A DNA stretch of 64,000 nt, from assembly GCF_014200495.1 (NCBI RefSeq), contig NZ_JACHBY010000013.1, positions 1-64,000 of the forward strand. The letters are read 5' to 3'. Numbering within the stretch: position 1 is the first letter of the stretch; each line of letters starts with the position of its first letter. The stretch comes from Mucilaginibacter geliditolerans (GTDB taxonomy: Bacteria > Bacteroidota > Bacteroidia > Sphingobacteriales > Sphingobacteriaceae). Positions 43,827 to 53,398 of this stretch are shown here, piece after piece. Made by a program: the position numbers and the translations under genes. The notes beneath the pieces are model-generated. The model was not told where the DNA came from and ran no database searches. It saw only the letters and a program-made list of their open reading frames with translations.

Positions 43827-46800
43827 ATGAATTTTACTGCTTTTTTTAAAGCGATGCAATACGTATTGCTTAATCCCCAACAGGCACCGATTTCTATAAC
43901 GGAAGCTATCCGCAGACATCCGGTACTGTTTAAAAAAATACTTATGCGGGTAAACGTAACAGCACTTCGGGTAAACGTAACAGCACTTATTATTGTGATT
44001 GGCCTGGTACAAGCCAGTGCAGCAACATTTGCGCAAAAGATCTCATTGAATGAAAAAAATGCCCCTTTAGCAAAGGTCATTTCTTCCATTGAACAGCAGA
44101 GCGGCTATGTGTTCTTTTATGATAACAAAGATCTGACGCAGGAAACCGTCACCATTCAATTAAAGGATGCCAGCATTGTTGAGATACTGGACCAGTGTTT
44201 TAAAACATTACCGCTAAGCTACAAGATAGCCAATAAAACCATCGTGCTATCTAAAATAGAGCCAACGTTGCTGGATAAGCTCAAGTCTGCGTTATCCATT
44301 GCCACTACTGTTACAGGGACAGTTTTAGATGAACAAAATAAACCGTTGCCGGGTGTAACGGTGATCATTAAAGGTACGCCGACGGGTACAGTAACAGATG
44401 ACAAAGGTAATTTCAGCATCGCTGTAGCTAATAAAGACGCCGTTCTTACTTTTTCATTCATCGGTTATGAAAACCAGGATGTTAGTGTTGATAATAGGCG
44501 TGTTGTTAACGTAACAATGAAACCCTCTGCAAAGGCTTTAAGTGAGCTGGTAGTGGTGGGCTACGGTACACAAAAGAAGATAGACCTTACAGGTTCAGTT
44601 TCAACTGTTAGCGCCGCGCAGTTAGAGAACCGTCCTGTTACAGGAGTTGCCAACGCGCTTGAGGGGACTATGGCCGGTGTTACCGTTCAGCCGGTATCAG
44701 GTCAACCCGGCGGCGATCAGGGTTCAATAACCATACGAGGTACCGGCACGTTAAATGGAGGGGCTTCGCCATTGGTTGTTATTGATGGTATAAATGCTAC
44801 TACAGGAGATCTGGGCTCTATAAATCCTGAGGATATCGATAATATCTCGGTGTTAAAGGACGCCGCTTCAGCCTCAATCTATGGTAATCGCGCAGCTAAT
44901 GGTGTGATTATTGTAACCACTAAAAAAGGTAAAAAAGGAACATCCCAGGTTACTTACAGCGACTATTTCGGTAAGCAAAAGGCAACGGCCTTGCCCGACT
45001 TTCTTCCATCATGGCAGGCAGCAACGCTATTCAACCAGGCGCAGGTTAACGAGGGCGAAGCACCTACTTACACTGCTGAGGATATAGAGAAATTCAAGAA
45101 CGGGTCTGACCCAATCAACTACCCTAATACCGACTGGCTTGGCCTGCTTTACCAGGGGAGCGGATTCCAGCAAAATCATTACCTGGGTGTTAATGGCGGT
45201 ACCGATAAAACACAGTACGCGTTTTCGCTCGGTTATTTCGATCAGGATGGTATCATTCAAAAAACCAATACCCAGCGCTATACTACACGTTTAAACATTA
45301 CTACTAAAATAAACGACAAATTAAGCGCGAATGCTGATTTGTCGTATACTTATCAACCGGTTACAGAACCACAGAATCCTTATGGCAGCTTTGGGCAGAT
45401 GATATCTGAGATCAACAGGATCTCACCGATATTACCACTTAAAAATGCCCAGGGAGAATATGTTAAAGATCTGGATGGCAGTCCTATAGCCTGGCTGAAT
45501 TCGCCCTCATATGAAAATGATGACTATTACACCCTGAGCGGCATTGCCGGGCTCGACTGGGAAATAGTAAAAGGATTACACCTAAGCCCCTCACTGGCTT
45601 ATAAACTAAATATGTATCAGGGTAATGTATTTCAGTCGTCACTTACTTATTATAACCTGGATGGATCAGTAAGCGGCTCACCTACTACAAGCAGTGCGAG
45701 TGATTATTACACCAACACTACTGATGTAACCCCGCAAGTGCTGTTAAACTATGGCATAAAAATAGGCGATCATAACATTCATGCGCTGGTAGGCTATTCG
45801 CAGGAATATATAGGCTACTATGCTTTGGATGGTTATGGACAAAATTTTATTAATAATGATCTGAGCGCGCTTGACCTGTTGCCGCAATCACAAACGCATG
45901 CCAGTTCAAATGCTAATCAATTGGCGTTTCGCTCTATTTTTGGCAGGGTAAACTATGATTACAAGGGGAAATATTTATTTGAGGGCGATATCCGCGATGA
46001 TGGCTCCTCACGTTTTGCGTCTGCACATCAATGGGGAGTTTTCCCGGGTGCATCTGCGGGCTGGCGGGTTTCAGAGGAGGATTTTTTCGCGCCGCTAAAA
46101 TCTGTTGTTTCCAATTTAAAGCTGAGAGGGTCATGGGGAAGGTTAGGTAATCAAAGTATAGGTTCAAATTATCCGGCTATTTCCACGCTATCAACAGGTG
46201 GCCAATCTTATGCTTTTGGGGGAACACCGGTACCTGGACAAGCGGCAGTGTATCCCGCCAATCCTGAACTGGTATGGGAAACTACTACTACTACCGATAT
46301 TGGTTTGGATGCCAACCTTTTAAAAGATAAATTAAGTTTTACAGCTGATTATTTTGTTAAACAAACTACAGGTCTTATTACACAGGTTCCGGTTGCAGCA
46401 ACATATGGCAACGAAGCTAATGAGCCTTATGTAAATAACGCCGGCGTACAAAATAAAGGATGGGAATTTGCATTAACTTATCATGGCAATGCAGGTAGTT
46501 TTGTTTATAATATTGCTGCAAATACTTCTTTTGTTCAAAATAAAGTAACTAGCCTAGGTGGTGGAGCCCCTGAGATTGGATCGGGTACCATAACTGAAGT
46601 AGGCTTACCTATCAACTCATTTTATGGTTATCAAACATTAGGTATTTTCCAAACCCAGGCACAGGTGAACAGCTCGCCATCACAGAGTGGTATATCGCCG
46701 CACACAGCGCCAGGCGATCTTATTTATAAAGATGTAAATGGTGATGGTAAAATTGATGCAAATGACCGGGTATACCTGGGTAACAATTTTCCGAAGGTGA

Positions 46801-47276
46801 CGTTTGGCTTAAACCTAAATGCAGCATATAAGAATTTTGATCTGACCGCATTCTTCCAGGGCGCGGCAGGTGTGAAAAATACACTCGGGGACAATATTTT
46901 AGGACAGATAAGCACCAGCAATGGCAAGCCTACAGCTGCATTGCTGGATAGCTGGACACCAACTAATACCTCAGCAGCTTATCCAAGAGTTTTGATCGAT
47001 TATTCAGAAAACAATCCGGCATCAAACCCTTCATCATTTTGGATAAGAAATGCCAGTTACGTTAGGTTGAAAAATCTGCAGGTAGGTTACACTTTACCTC
47101 AGCAATGGGCCAACACTATTCATATTAAAAAACTGAGAGTTTATTACAGCGGTCAAAATCTGCTCACCTTCACTCAGTTTTATAAATGGGTAGATCCCGA
47201 AATACCGATGGGTGAAAATGGTTCCACTTACCCGCAGGTAAAGGTGAACTCGATAGGTTTAAATGCAACATTTTAA
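43827..47276 (+). CDS. SusC/RagA-type TonB-dependent transporter with STN domain (PUL 2)
   Basis: A 1149-residue outer-membrane transporter. The N-terminus is long (signal helix about 49-70) and contains an exact repeat of RVNVTAL (41-47 and 48-54). The STN domain (about 72-150: NAPLAKVISSIEQQSGYVFF), the regulatory-like beta domain (GTVLDEQNKPLPGVTVIIKG), the plug with VVGYGTQKKIDLTGSVSTV, SITIRGTGTLNGGASPLVVI and SIYGNRAANGVIIVTTKKGK, and a barrel ending GLNATF follow in order. It imports an unknown oligosaccharide and reports to FecR2. susD starts 22 bases later. Confidence 0.95.
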   Translation: MNFTAFFKAMQYVLLNPQQAPISITEAIRRHPVLFKKILMRVNVTALRVNVTALIIVIGLVQASAATFAQKISLNEKNAPLAKVISSIEQQSGYVFFYDNKDLTQETVTIQLKDASIVEILDQCFKTLPLSYKIANKTIVLSKIEPTLLDKLKSALSIATTVTGTVLDEQNKPLPGVTVIIKGTPTGTVTDDKGNFSIAVANKDAVLTFSFIGYENQDVSVDNRRVVNVTMKPSAKALSELVVVGYGTQKKIDLTGSVSTVSAAQLENRPVTGVANALEGTMAGVTVQPVSGQPGGDQGSITIRGTGTLNGGASPLVVIDGINATTGDLGSINPEDIDNISVLKDAASASIYGNRAANGVIIVTTKKGKKGTSQVTYSDYFGKQKATALPDFLPSWQAATLFNQAQVNEGEAPTYTAEDIEKFKNGSDPINYPNTDWLGLLYQGSGFQQNHYLGVNGGTDKTQYAFSLGYFDQDGIIQKTNTQRYTTRLNITTKINDKLSANADLSYTYQPVTEPQNPYGSFGQMISEINRISPILPLKNAQGEYVKDLDGSPIAWLNSPSYENDDYYTLSGIAGLDWEIVKGLHLSPSLAYKLNMYQGNVFQSSLTYYNLDGSVSGSPTTSSASDYYTNTTDVTPQVLLNYGIKIGDHNIHALVGYSQEYIGYYALDGYGQNFINNDLSALDLLPQSQTHASSNANQLAFRSIFGRVNYDYKGKYLFEGDIRDDGSSRFASAHQWGVFPGASAGWRVSEEDFFAPLKSVVSNLKLRGSWGRLGNQSIGSNYPAISTLSTGGQSYAFGGTPVPGQAAVYPANPELVWETTTTTDIGLDANLLKDKLSFTADYFVKQTTGLITQVPVAATYGNEANEPYVNNAGVQNKGWEFALTYHGNAGSFVYNIAANTSFVQNKVTSLGGGAPEIGSGTITEVGLPINSFYGYQTLGIFQTQAQVNSSPSQSGISPHTAPGDLIYKDVNGDGKIDANDRVYLGNNFPKVTFGLNLNAAYKNFDLTAFFQGAAGVKNTLGDNILGQISTSNGKPTAALLDSWTPTNTSAAYPRVLIDYSENNPASNPSSFWIRNASYVRLKNLQVGYTLPQQWANTIHIKKLRVYYSGQNLLTFTQFYKWVDPEIPMGENGSTYPQVKVNSIGLNATF
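43947..43988 (+). repeat. Exact 21-bp tandem duplication in susC
   Basis: Two adjacent identical copies of a 21-base unit (CGGGTAAACGTAACAGCACT plus T) at 43947-43967 and 43968-43988. The unit is in frame and doubles RVNVTAL at the start of the signal region. Being perfect, it is likely recent and could vary by slippage. Confidence 0.9.
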
Positions 47277-47298
47277 TAGCTACAATTATTAAAAAATC

Positions 47299-48939
47299 AT
47301 GAAAAAAATTTTAATCATATATATAGTTTGCGCTCTCTGCACGCTTACTGCCTGCAAAAAGGCATTTTTAGACAGGCAGCCATTGGATTCCTATAGTGCT
47401 TCCAGCGGCGATCCGAACGCGCTACTTGCCGGCGTTTATGCAGGCCAGTCTGACCCCAATTTCGAGTGGTGCGCTCCTGCATGGTCCAGCGGATCGGCAG
47501 TAGTGTATTGGGATTGTATGAGCGATAACGCTTACAGTGCGTATTATTGGGAAAGAATACAGGGCTACGGTAATGGTACCATCACCCCATCATCCAATTA
47601 TTTCATAAATAACTGGAACTACACCACCATTAATAAGTGCAATTTCTTTTTGACTAATATTGGTAACCTGGAAAAAGATACGGCCACATTACATAATATG
47701 GTAGCGCAGGTAAAATTTATCAGGGCGTATCAATACTTTATAATGACCCAGTTATATGGTGATGTACCGCTGGTAACCACACAGCTCACACCCGAACAAG
47801 CCGATGAAAGCGTAAGAACGCCCAAAGCCGAGGTGATCCAATTTATTTTGAATGAACTTAAAGCTGCGATACCGGATCTTTCACCAGAATCAAAATACAA
47901 AGGCACTCCCGATGAAGGACACATAACCATTGGAGCAGCCACAGCGCTTAAAATGCGTGTGGAACTGTACAATCAGGATTACAAAGATTGTATCGCAGAT
48001 TGCCAGAGTTTGATGAGTATGGGATATTCTCTTGACCCGGATTACACTGATCTGTTCAAAACTACTAACCAGTACAACAACCCGGAAATCATTTCTGCCA
48101 TACAGTACAGCGCAAGTTCGTCATCAAATACAAACGGTGTTCTCGCGGTGATGCCGTCAAATTCAATGGGCGGGCAGGCCTCTATTTGCCCGTTACAGAG
48201 TCTGGTTGATGCGTATGAAATGACTAATGGTAAAGTAATTACTGATCCGGCTTCCGGTTATGACCCATTGCATCCGTATACTAACCGTGATCCGCGTTTA
48301 GCAATGACCATACTATACCCGGGCGAAGCCTTTACCTATGCCGATGGAACAAAGAGTTTTTATGACCCATTGGATCAAACCTCACAGGATTATTATCTGC
48401 CGCCGCTAAGTAACAGATCGGCAAGTGGATATATCGTAAAAAAATTCACCTCAAACTTGGCGGATTACAATACTTATGGTTTATACCAAACTGGTTTAAA
48501 TATGATCATTTTCCGGTATGCCGAGGTGCTGCTTTCTTATGCTGAAGCAAAGGTTGAAAGCAACCAGATAGATGGTACAGTTTATACAGCTCTTAACTTA
48601 ATACGTAACCGGGTGGGCATGCCTAATGTTGATCAAAGCATTTACAGCAGTCAGACTTCGCTCCGCAGTTTGGTAAGGCGCGAGCGCAGGGTTGAGTTAG
48701 CCATGGAAGGATTACGCTATTACGACATACAGCGCTGGAAAATAGGCCCGCAAACATTGAACGGGCAAACCTATGGCGCACGCATGGGTACAGTTAACCC
48801 TAATACAGGCGCTTATACCATAACCGGCGATAGCCTGAAGGTGGAAAACAGGATCTTCGCCGATAAAAACTACCTGTGGCCAGTACCACAAAATGAAATA
48901 AACCTGGATAAAAATTTAAAACAAAACCCAGGTTTCTAA
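47299..48939 (+). CDS. SusD/RagB-family glycan-binding lipoprotein (PUL 2)
   Basis: A 546-residue surface lipoprotein. The signal ends in CTLTACKK (Cys19 lipidated). Features of canonical SusD: FLDRQPLDSYSASSGD near the start, QVKFIRAYQYFIMTQLYGDV (TPR helix), ATALKMRVELYNQDYKDCIA, FRYAEVLLSYAEAKVESNQI and the C-terminal RRERRVELAMEGLRYYDIQR with WPVPQNEINLDKNL. It differs from SusD1, which is of the group-2 type. It works as the lid of the SusC2 transporter. Confidence 0.95.
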   Translation: MKKILIIYIVCALCTLTACKKAFLDRQPLDSYSASSGDPNALLAGVYAGQSDPNFEWCAPAWSSGSAVVYWDCMSDNAYSAYYWERIQGYGNGTITPSSNYFINNWNYTTINKCNFFLTNIGNLEKDTATLHNMVAQVKFIRAYQYFIMTQLYGDVPLVTTQLTPEQADESVRTPKAEVIQFILNELKAAIPDLSPESKYKGTPDEGHITIGAATALKMRVELYNQDYKDCIADCQSLMSMGYSLDPDYTDLFKTTNQYNNPEIISAIQYSASSSSNTNGVLAVMPSNSMGGQASICPLQSLVDAYEMTNGKVITDPASGYDPLHPYTNRDPRLAMTILYPGEAFTYADGTKSFYDPLDQTSQDYYLPPLSNRSASGYIVKKFTSNLADYNTYGLYQTGLNMIIFRYAEVLLSYAEAKVESNQIDGTVYTALNLIRNRVGMPNVDQSIYSSQTSLRSLVRRERRVELAMEGLRYYDIQRWKIGPQTLNGQTYGARMGTVNPNTGAYTITGDSLKVENRIFADKNYLWPVPQNEINLDKNLKQNPGF

Positions 48940-48948
48940 TATAATAAA

Positions 48949-48976
48949 CTGCCTTTATTGTAGGTAATAAAGGCAG
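48949..48976 (+). terminator. Hairpin between susD and GH2 (PUL 2)
   Basis: CTGCCTTTATT pairs with AATAAAGGCAG (11 bp, loop of 6). No T-run follows, so it is more likely an attenuator or RNA-processing site that lowers expression of the enzymes behind susCD than a full stop. Confidence 0.5.
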
Positions 48977-49004
48977 CTATTTACATCGTTATAACTTACA
49001 AATT

Positions 49005-51557
49005 ATGAGAATAAAGGCCACAAAGGCACTAGTAGTATTAATGCTTTTTGCAATCACTGTTGCTGCACAGCAACACATTAGCCTTAATGGTACGTGGCAA
49101 ATAGCACAGGGCTCCGCTTTAACGGCGCCCGATAATTTCGGTGCCACCATTCCTGTGCCGGGTTTGGTTGATCTTGCTACACCAGCTTTTACCGAGGTTG
49201 GCATCCGCAGCAAACAACGCGAAGCATTTTGGTATAAACGTACTTTTAAAATGCCGGCAGGCAAACTTCCGCAAATAGTACGCTTAAAAATAAACAAGGC
49301 CATGTACGGTGCAAGGGTATTGATCAACGGAATGGTTGTAGCCGACAGGATGGAGAACTTTGTACCGTTGGAAGTTAATATCCGCGAAGCACTGAAAACT
49401 GATGGATCAGACAATGAGATCATGATCCGTGTTTTAGCTAACCGCAGTGATGTACCGTTACAGGTCATCAGTGGCCGCGACCTGGAACGTGTAAAATACC
49501 AACCCGGTATTTTTGATGATGTGAGCCTGCTTTGTTCAGGTACACCGGTTATTCAAAGTGTGCAGGTGGTACCAAACATAAACGATGGTTCTGCCGGTTT
49601 CCAGGTTTTACTGGTGAATGATAATGGCAAGCAAACATCATCGCCGGTTAAATTCATCATCAAAGAAAAAGCATCAGGCAAAATTGTTACAGAGCAAACC
49701 ATAGCGCCAGTTTTTTTTGAAGGCTACGAAGAAAAAACGATCAACCCCAAAATAACTATACCTAATGTAAAGCTATGGAGTGATAAATCTCCTTTTTTAT
49801 ATGAGGCGGAGATTACCACCCAAAGCGACAAATTTACCACCACGTTCGGTATGCGTGAGTTTCATTTCGATACTTTAAGTCATTTAGCAAAACTCAATAA
49901 CAGCACATTGCCTATGCTGGGTACCAATGTTTGTTTCTACCGCTTTCTGGAAGATTCATTGCACGGGAACCTGGCCTGGGATACAGTTTGGGTACGCACC
50001 ATGTTTAAAAAATTTAAAGCGTTAAACTGGAACTGCCTGCGTTTCACTATTGGGCCTCCGCCGCAATTCTGGTTTGATATTGCTGATGAGGAAGGTATCC
50101 TGATACAAAACGAATATGCGGTTTGGTTGCAGCCCCACAGTGTATTTGGCCCCGAAGCTGATTTTGTTGACAGAAAACAATTAGCCAAAGAGTATGCCGC
50201 ATGGATGCAGGAAGATTGGAATCACCCTTCTGTGGTGATCTGGGACGCGCAGAATGAAACCTTTAACGATCAAACTACGCCAGCTATGGAAGCAGTGCGG
50301 CATCTGGACCTCTCGAACCGCCCTTGGGAAAATGGCTGGGAGCATAGCAGACGCATCACTGATGCGCAGGAATCGCACCCTTATCTGTTTTTTTCACCGG
50401 ATTGCGACCTGGCTTATCTGCAAACCGTTACCCGTGATAAATTTTTGATCGGCTGGGAAGAAAATGATAATCATCCATACCGTAACGCGCAGATCATTAA
50501 TGAATTTGAATGGCTTTGGTTGGACCGGAATGGGCAACCTACCGAGGGTTCTAAAGACCAATACGCCCAATTTCTTCCCGGTTCAACCGAAGCACAACGC
50601 AGGGGGTTCTATGCAAAAATAATGGCGATAGATTATGAGTTCTGGCGTACGGCCAAAAGGCGAGCAGCGGCCATTATGGAATTTTCATCGCTATGCTATT
50701 CCCGCCCGCAGGGACCACACAACACCACCAGCGATCATTGGTTGGACCTAAAAAAACTGACCTGGGACCCATACTTCGCGGCAGCAGTTAAGGAAGCTTG
50801 TTCGCCGGTTATAGCAGTTGTAGATTTTTACCGGAAAGATCTGGTAGCAGGTAAATCGCAAGCTGTCCCAATTGTAGTTTTAAATGATTCAGAGAAAAAC
50901 TGGCAGGGCAAGATAAGCGTGGCCCTATTGAAAGGGGATAAAAAAGTATGGAACGCAGAAAGGCAGATCAGTGTAGATAGTTTTGACCGCAAGGATATTT
51001 CGTTTGATGTACCAATGCCTGTAACTGAAGGTAATTACAGGTTAGTAGCTACTTGTTTCGATAAAACAAAAGTTACCAGCAGTCGTGATGTGATACTACG
51101 CAAAGCTGATAGCTATGGCTCAGCGCTTTGGCAAACGGCAACAGCATCATCCAGTAATCGTGATGCAGAAATTCGCTACCTGTCACAATTTGCTGTAGAT
51201 GGTAATGAACATAGCAAATGGACCTCAAAACCGGGTAAAAATGAAGCGCAATGGTTGGAAATAAACTATGCTGCCCCGGTAGCCATCAGCCGGGCCGAAA
51301 TACATTGGGGGAGCGGTTTTCCGCAGCAATACGAATTGCAGTATGCTGATCAAAACGGGAATTATATAAGACTGCACAATGAGCAAAACGGTAAAGGCGG
51401 AACTGAAACGATCAGATTTCCGAAAATAACAGTTAACAAATTACGCTTATACATCCCGCCTCAAAAATTGCCTGATGCACAGGAGAAAATGACAAACATC
51501 GGTATTAAAAGAGCGATGGATGGAGGCTTCTCAGTACAGGAATTGAAAACGTTTTAA
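49005..51557 (+). CDS. Glycoside hydrolase family 2 with C-terminal discoidin-like (CBM32-type) domain
   Basis: An 850-residue exported enzyme. Short signal (ending near AAQ), a sugar-binding jelly-roll domain (ISLNGTWQIAQG..., about 25-165), an immunoglobulin-like domain, a TIM barrel with acid/base Glu418 in WDAQNETFND and probable nucleophile Glu500 in IINEFEWLW (82 residues apart, right for GH2). The C-terminus (about 705-815) holds an F5/8 type C-like domain (ATASSSNRDAEIRYLSQFAV, SKWTSKPG, EAQWLEINYAAP). The substrate sugar is not clear: galactose, mannose or uronic acid are possible. It is 65 bases behind susD2. Confidence 0.85.
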   Translation: MRIKATKALVVLMLFAITVAAQQHISLNGTWQIAQGSALTAPDNFGATIPVPGLVDLATPAFTEVGIRSKQREAFWYKRTFKMPAGKLPQIVRLKINKAMYGARVLINGMVVADRMENFVPLEVNIREALKTDGSDNEIMIRVLANRSDVPLQVISGRDLERVKYQPGIFDDVSLLCSGTPVIQSVQVVPNINDGSAGFQVLLVNDNGKQTSSPVKFIIKEKASGKIVTEQTIAPVFFEGYEEKTINPKITIPNVKLWSDKSPFLYEAEITTQSDKFTTTFGMREFHFDTLSHLAKLNNSTLPMLGTNVCFYRFLEDSLHGNLAWDTVWVRTMFKKFKALNWNCLRFTIGPPPQFWFDIADEEGILIQNEYAVWLQPHSVFGPEADFVDRKQLAKEYAAWMQEDWNHPSVVIWDAQNETFNDQTTPAMEAVRHLDLSNRPWENGWEHSRRITDAQESHPYLFFSPDCDLAYLQTVTRDKFLIGWEENDNHPYRNAQIINEFEWLWLDRNGQPTEGSKDQYAQFLPGSTEAQRRGFYAKIMAIDYEFWRTAKRRAAAIMEFSSLCYSRPQGPHNTTSDHWLDLKKLTWDPYFAAAVKEACSPVIAVVDFYRKDLVAGKSQAVPIVVLNDSEKNWQGKISVALLKGDKKVWNAERQISVDSFDRKDISFDVPMPVTEGNYRLVATCFDKTKVTSSRDVILRKADSYGSALWQTATASSSNRDAEIRYLSQFAVDGNEHSKWTSKPGKNEAQWLEINYAAPVAISRAEIHWGSGFPQQYELQYADQNGNYIRLHNEQNGKGGTETIRFPKITVNKLRLYIPPQKLPDAQEKMTNIGIKRAMDGGFSVQELKTF

Positions 51558-51575
51558 AAGAATATAACAAAACAG

Positions 51576-52373
51576 ATGAGATACTTTTCAAATACCTTTT
51601 TTATGATAGCGTTCCTGCTTTATTGTAGCGGATGTAATCAACCGGCAGTGAATAAAAGCAGCCTTGACTTGCAGCCAAACGGTCAGGCATGGGGCGCTTT
51701 ATACCAGCAACGTGCCGCCGAATATAAGGCACTTGCCTTTCAGGCTTATAATTTAGCACAGCTTAGGCTGGATCAGCAATTAAAACTAAAATCTAATAAA
51801 CCATTGGCTATCATTACTGATATTGATGAAACAGTGTTGGACAACAGCCCCTATTTTGTTGCATTGGCAAAACAAGGGGAAGTATACAGTGATTCATCAT
51901 GGGTAAAATGGACGGCTTTGGTGAAATGTGATACGGTACCCGGCTCTGTACGGTTTTTGAAATACGCGGCAAGTAAAGGGATAACTATTTTTTATATCAC
52001 CAATCGCTTTGAACAGGAGCGGTCACCAACATTAAAAAACCTGAACAAATGGGCCTTACCCCAGGCTGACAGCGCGCATCTGTTTTTAATGGGTATGGAC
52101 GATAGCAAAGAGCAGCGCCGCATGCTGGTAGAAAATAAATATCAAATAGCACTGCTGCTTGGCGATAGCCTGGGCGATTTTGATAAGTTTTTTGATCATT
52201 TAACCGATAGCGTACGAACTGTACATACACAGCAAACGGCCAATTTATTTGGTGACAGATTTATTGTGCTGCCAAATACCATGTACGGTGCCTGGGAGGA
52301 TGTTTTGTACAAAGACAAAAACGCGAACTCTATTGATGATAAGAATAAGGTACTGGAAAACGATTTGAAATAG
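51576..52373 (+). CDS. Lipoprotein e(P4)-family acid phosphatase (HAD, class C-like)
   Basis: A 265-residue HAD phosphatase. The N-terminus has a lipobox-like CSGC (Cys20). The catalytic motif is DIDET (Asp82 nucleophile, Asp84 acid) within IITDIDETVLDN. FYITNRFE is motif 2, Lys in LKNLNKW is motif 3, and GDSLGDFDKF is motif 4. Members of this family (e(P4), class C acid phosphatase) hydrolyse 5'-nucleotides and other phosphomonoesters at the outer membrane or periplasm. It is 18 bases behind the GH2 gene and therefore in the PUL 2 operon, where it could remove phosphate from the imported glycan. Confidence 0.9.
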   Translation: MRYFSNTFFMIAFLLYCSGCNQPAVNKSSLDLQPNGQAWGALYQQRAAEYKALAFQAYNLAQLRLDQQLKLKSNKPLAIITDIDETVLDNSPYFVALAKQGEVYSDSSWVKWTALVKCDTVPGSVRFLKYAASKGITIFYITNRFEQERSPTLKNLNKWALPQADSAHLFLMGMDDSKEQRRMLVENKYQIALLLGDSLGDFDKFFDHLTDSVRTVHTQQTANLFGDRFIVLPNTMYGAWEDVLYKDKNANSIDDKNKVLENDLK

Positions 52374-52429
52374 GAAAACAACAGCAGGTATATACTGCAG
52401 TAATGAATGTTTTATAAAATTATTAAATA

Positions 52430-53386
52430 ATGAATAACAGACGCTCTTTTATTAAAAATGCTTCAGTTTTAACCCTCGGCGGCATATTGGCTACAAAGGA
52501 ATTAGATGCTTTTGCCAAAGAAAAGGCAAGTAAAAATATCAAAAGGTCAATAAGGGTAGCTCATATAACCGATATTCACTTGCTAGACACTGCGATGCCT
52601 AAAGAGGCATTCAGGCGGGTGCTGCATGCTATTAATACCATGCCCGATAAGCCCGAATTGATCATAAACTCAGGCGACTCGGTGATGAATATGAATGACG
52701 AAACCAAAGATCATGTGGTATCATTATGGAATGCCTGGAACGAAGTTGCAGCCATAAACCATGTGCCCATGAAAGCCTGTATCGGCAATCATGATGTTTG
52801 GAACGTTCCGCAACCAGAATCGGCTGCGGATAAAAGTGACCCCTTATATGGCAAAAAAATGGTGATAAAAGAATTAAATATGCCTTCGGCTTACTATTCT
52901 TTTAAACAAAACGGATGGAAGTTTATCGCTTTAGACAGTATAAACGATAATAAGGATGGCCTTGGATACGAACTGGGCGAAGAGCAATTGGCCTGGCTGG
53001 GGAATGAACTTGACAAAACAGATCCATCCATGCCGGTGTTGATATTTTCACATATTCCCATTGTTGGTGTAGCGCCAATTATGTATTACGTTAACCGTGA
53101 TCCGATAAATAAGGTACGTTACCCGGGTTACGACCAACATGCCGACCTAAAAAAGATCAAGGACCTGTTTTATAAACATAAAAATGTTAAAGTAGCGCTG
53201 AGCGGCCACATACATTACCTGGATATGGTTGATTACCTGGGTGTAAAATACCATTGCGGCGGCGCGGTATGCGGTAACTGGTGGAAAGGATCATTGGATG
53301 AGTTTGCACCCGCATACTCCATACTCGATCTGTATGAAGATGGCAGCAGCCATTATGAAACTACTTTTTATAACTGGAATAGCTAA
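52430..53386 (+). CDS. Calcineurin-like metallophosphoesterase with Tat-type signal
   Basis: A 318-residue exported phosphoesterase. The opening MNNRRSFIKNASVLTLGG is a twin-arginine signal, so the folded enzyme with its metals is exported. The metal-ligand motifs are all seen: DIHLLD (Asp and His), NSGDSVMN, GNHDVWN, FSHIPIVG and SGHIHYLD. The family hydrolyses phosphomono- and diesters (including purple acid phosphatase-like substrates). Its place between the acid phosphatase and the GH3 gene (12 bases to the latter) makes it part of the PUL 2 operon. Confidence 0.9.
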   Translation: MNNRRSFIKNASVLTLGGILATKELDAFAKEKASKNIKRSIRVAHITDIHLLDTAMPKEAFRRVLHAINTMPDKPELIINSGDSVMNMNDETKDHVVSLWNAWNEVAAINHVPMKACIGNHDVWNVPQPESAADKSDPLYGKKMVIKELNMPSAYYSFKQNGWKFIALDSINDNKDGLGYELGEEQLAWLGNELDKTDPSMPVLIFSHIPIVGVAPIMYYVNRDPINKVRYPGYDQHADLKKIKDLFYKHKNVKVALSGHIHYLDMVDYLGVKYHCGGAVCGNWWKGSLDEFAPAYSILDLYEDGSSHYETTFYNWNS

Positions 53387-53398
53387 ACAATTCGATAA

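Noticed and set aside
43745..44089. 114-residue minus-strand frame with repeated SAVTFTR
   Set aside because: The antisense of the RVNVTAL duplication in susC. The repeat belongs to the plus-strand gene.
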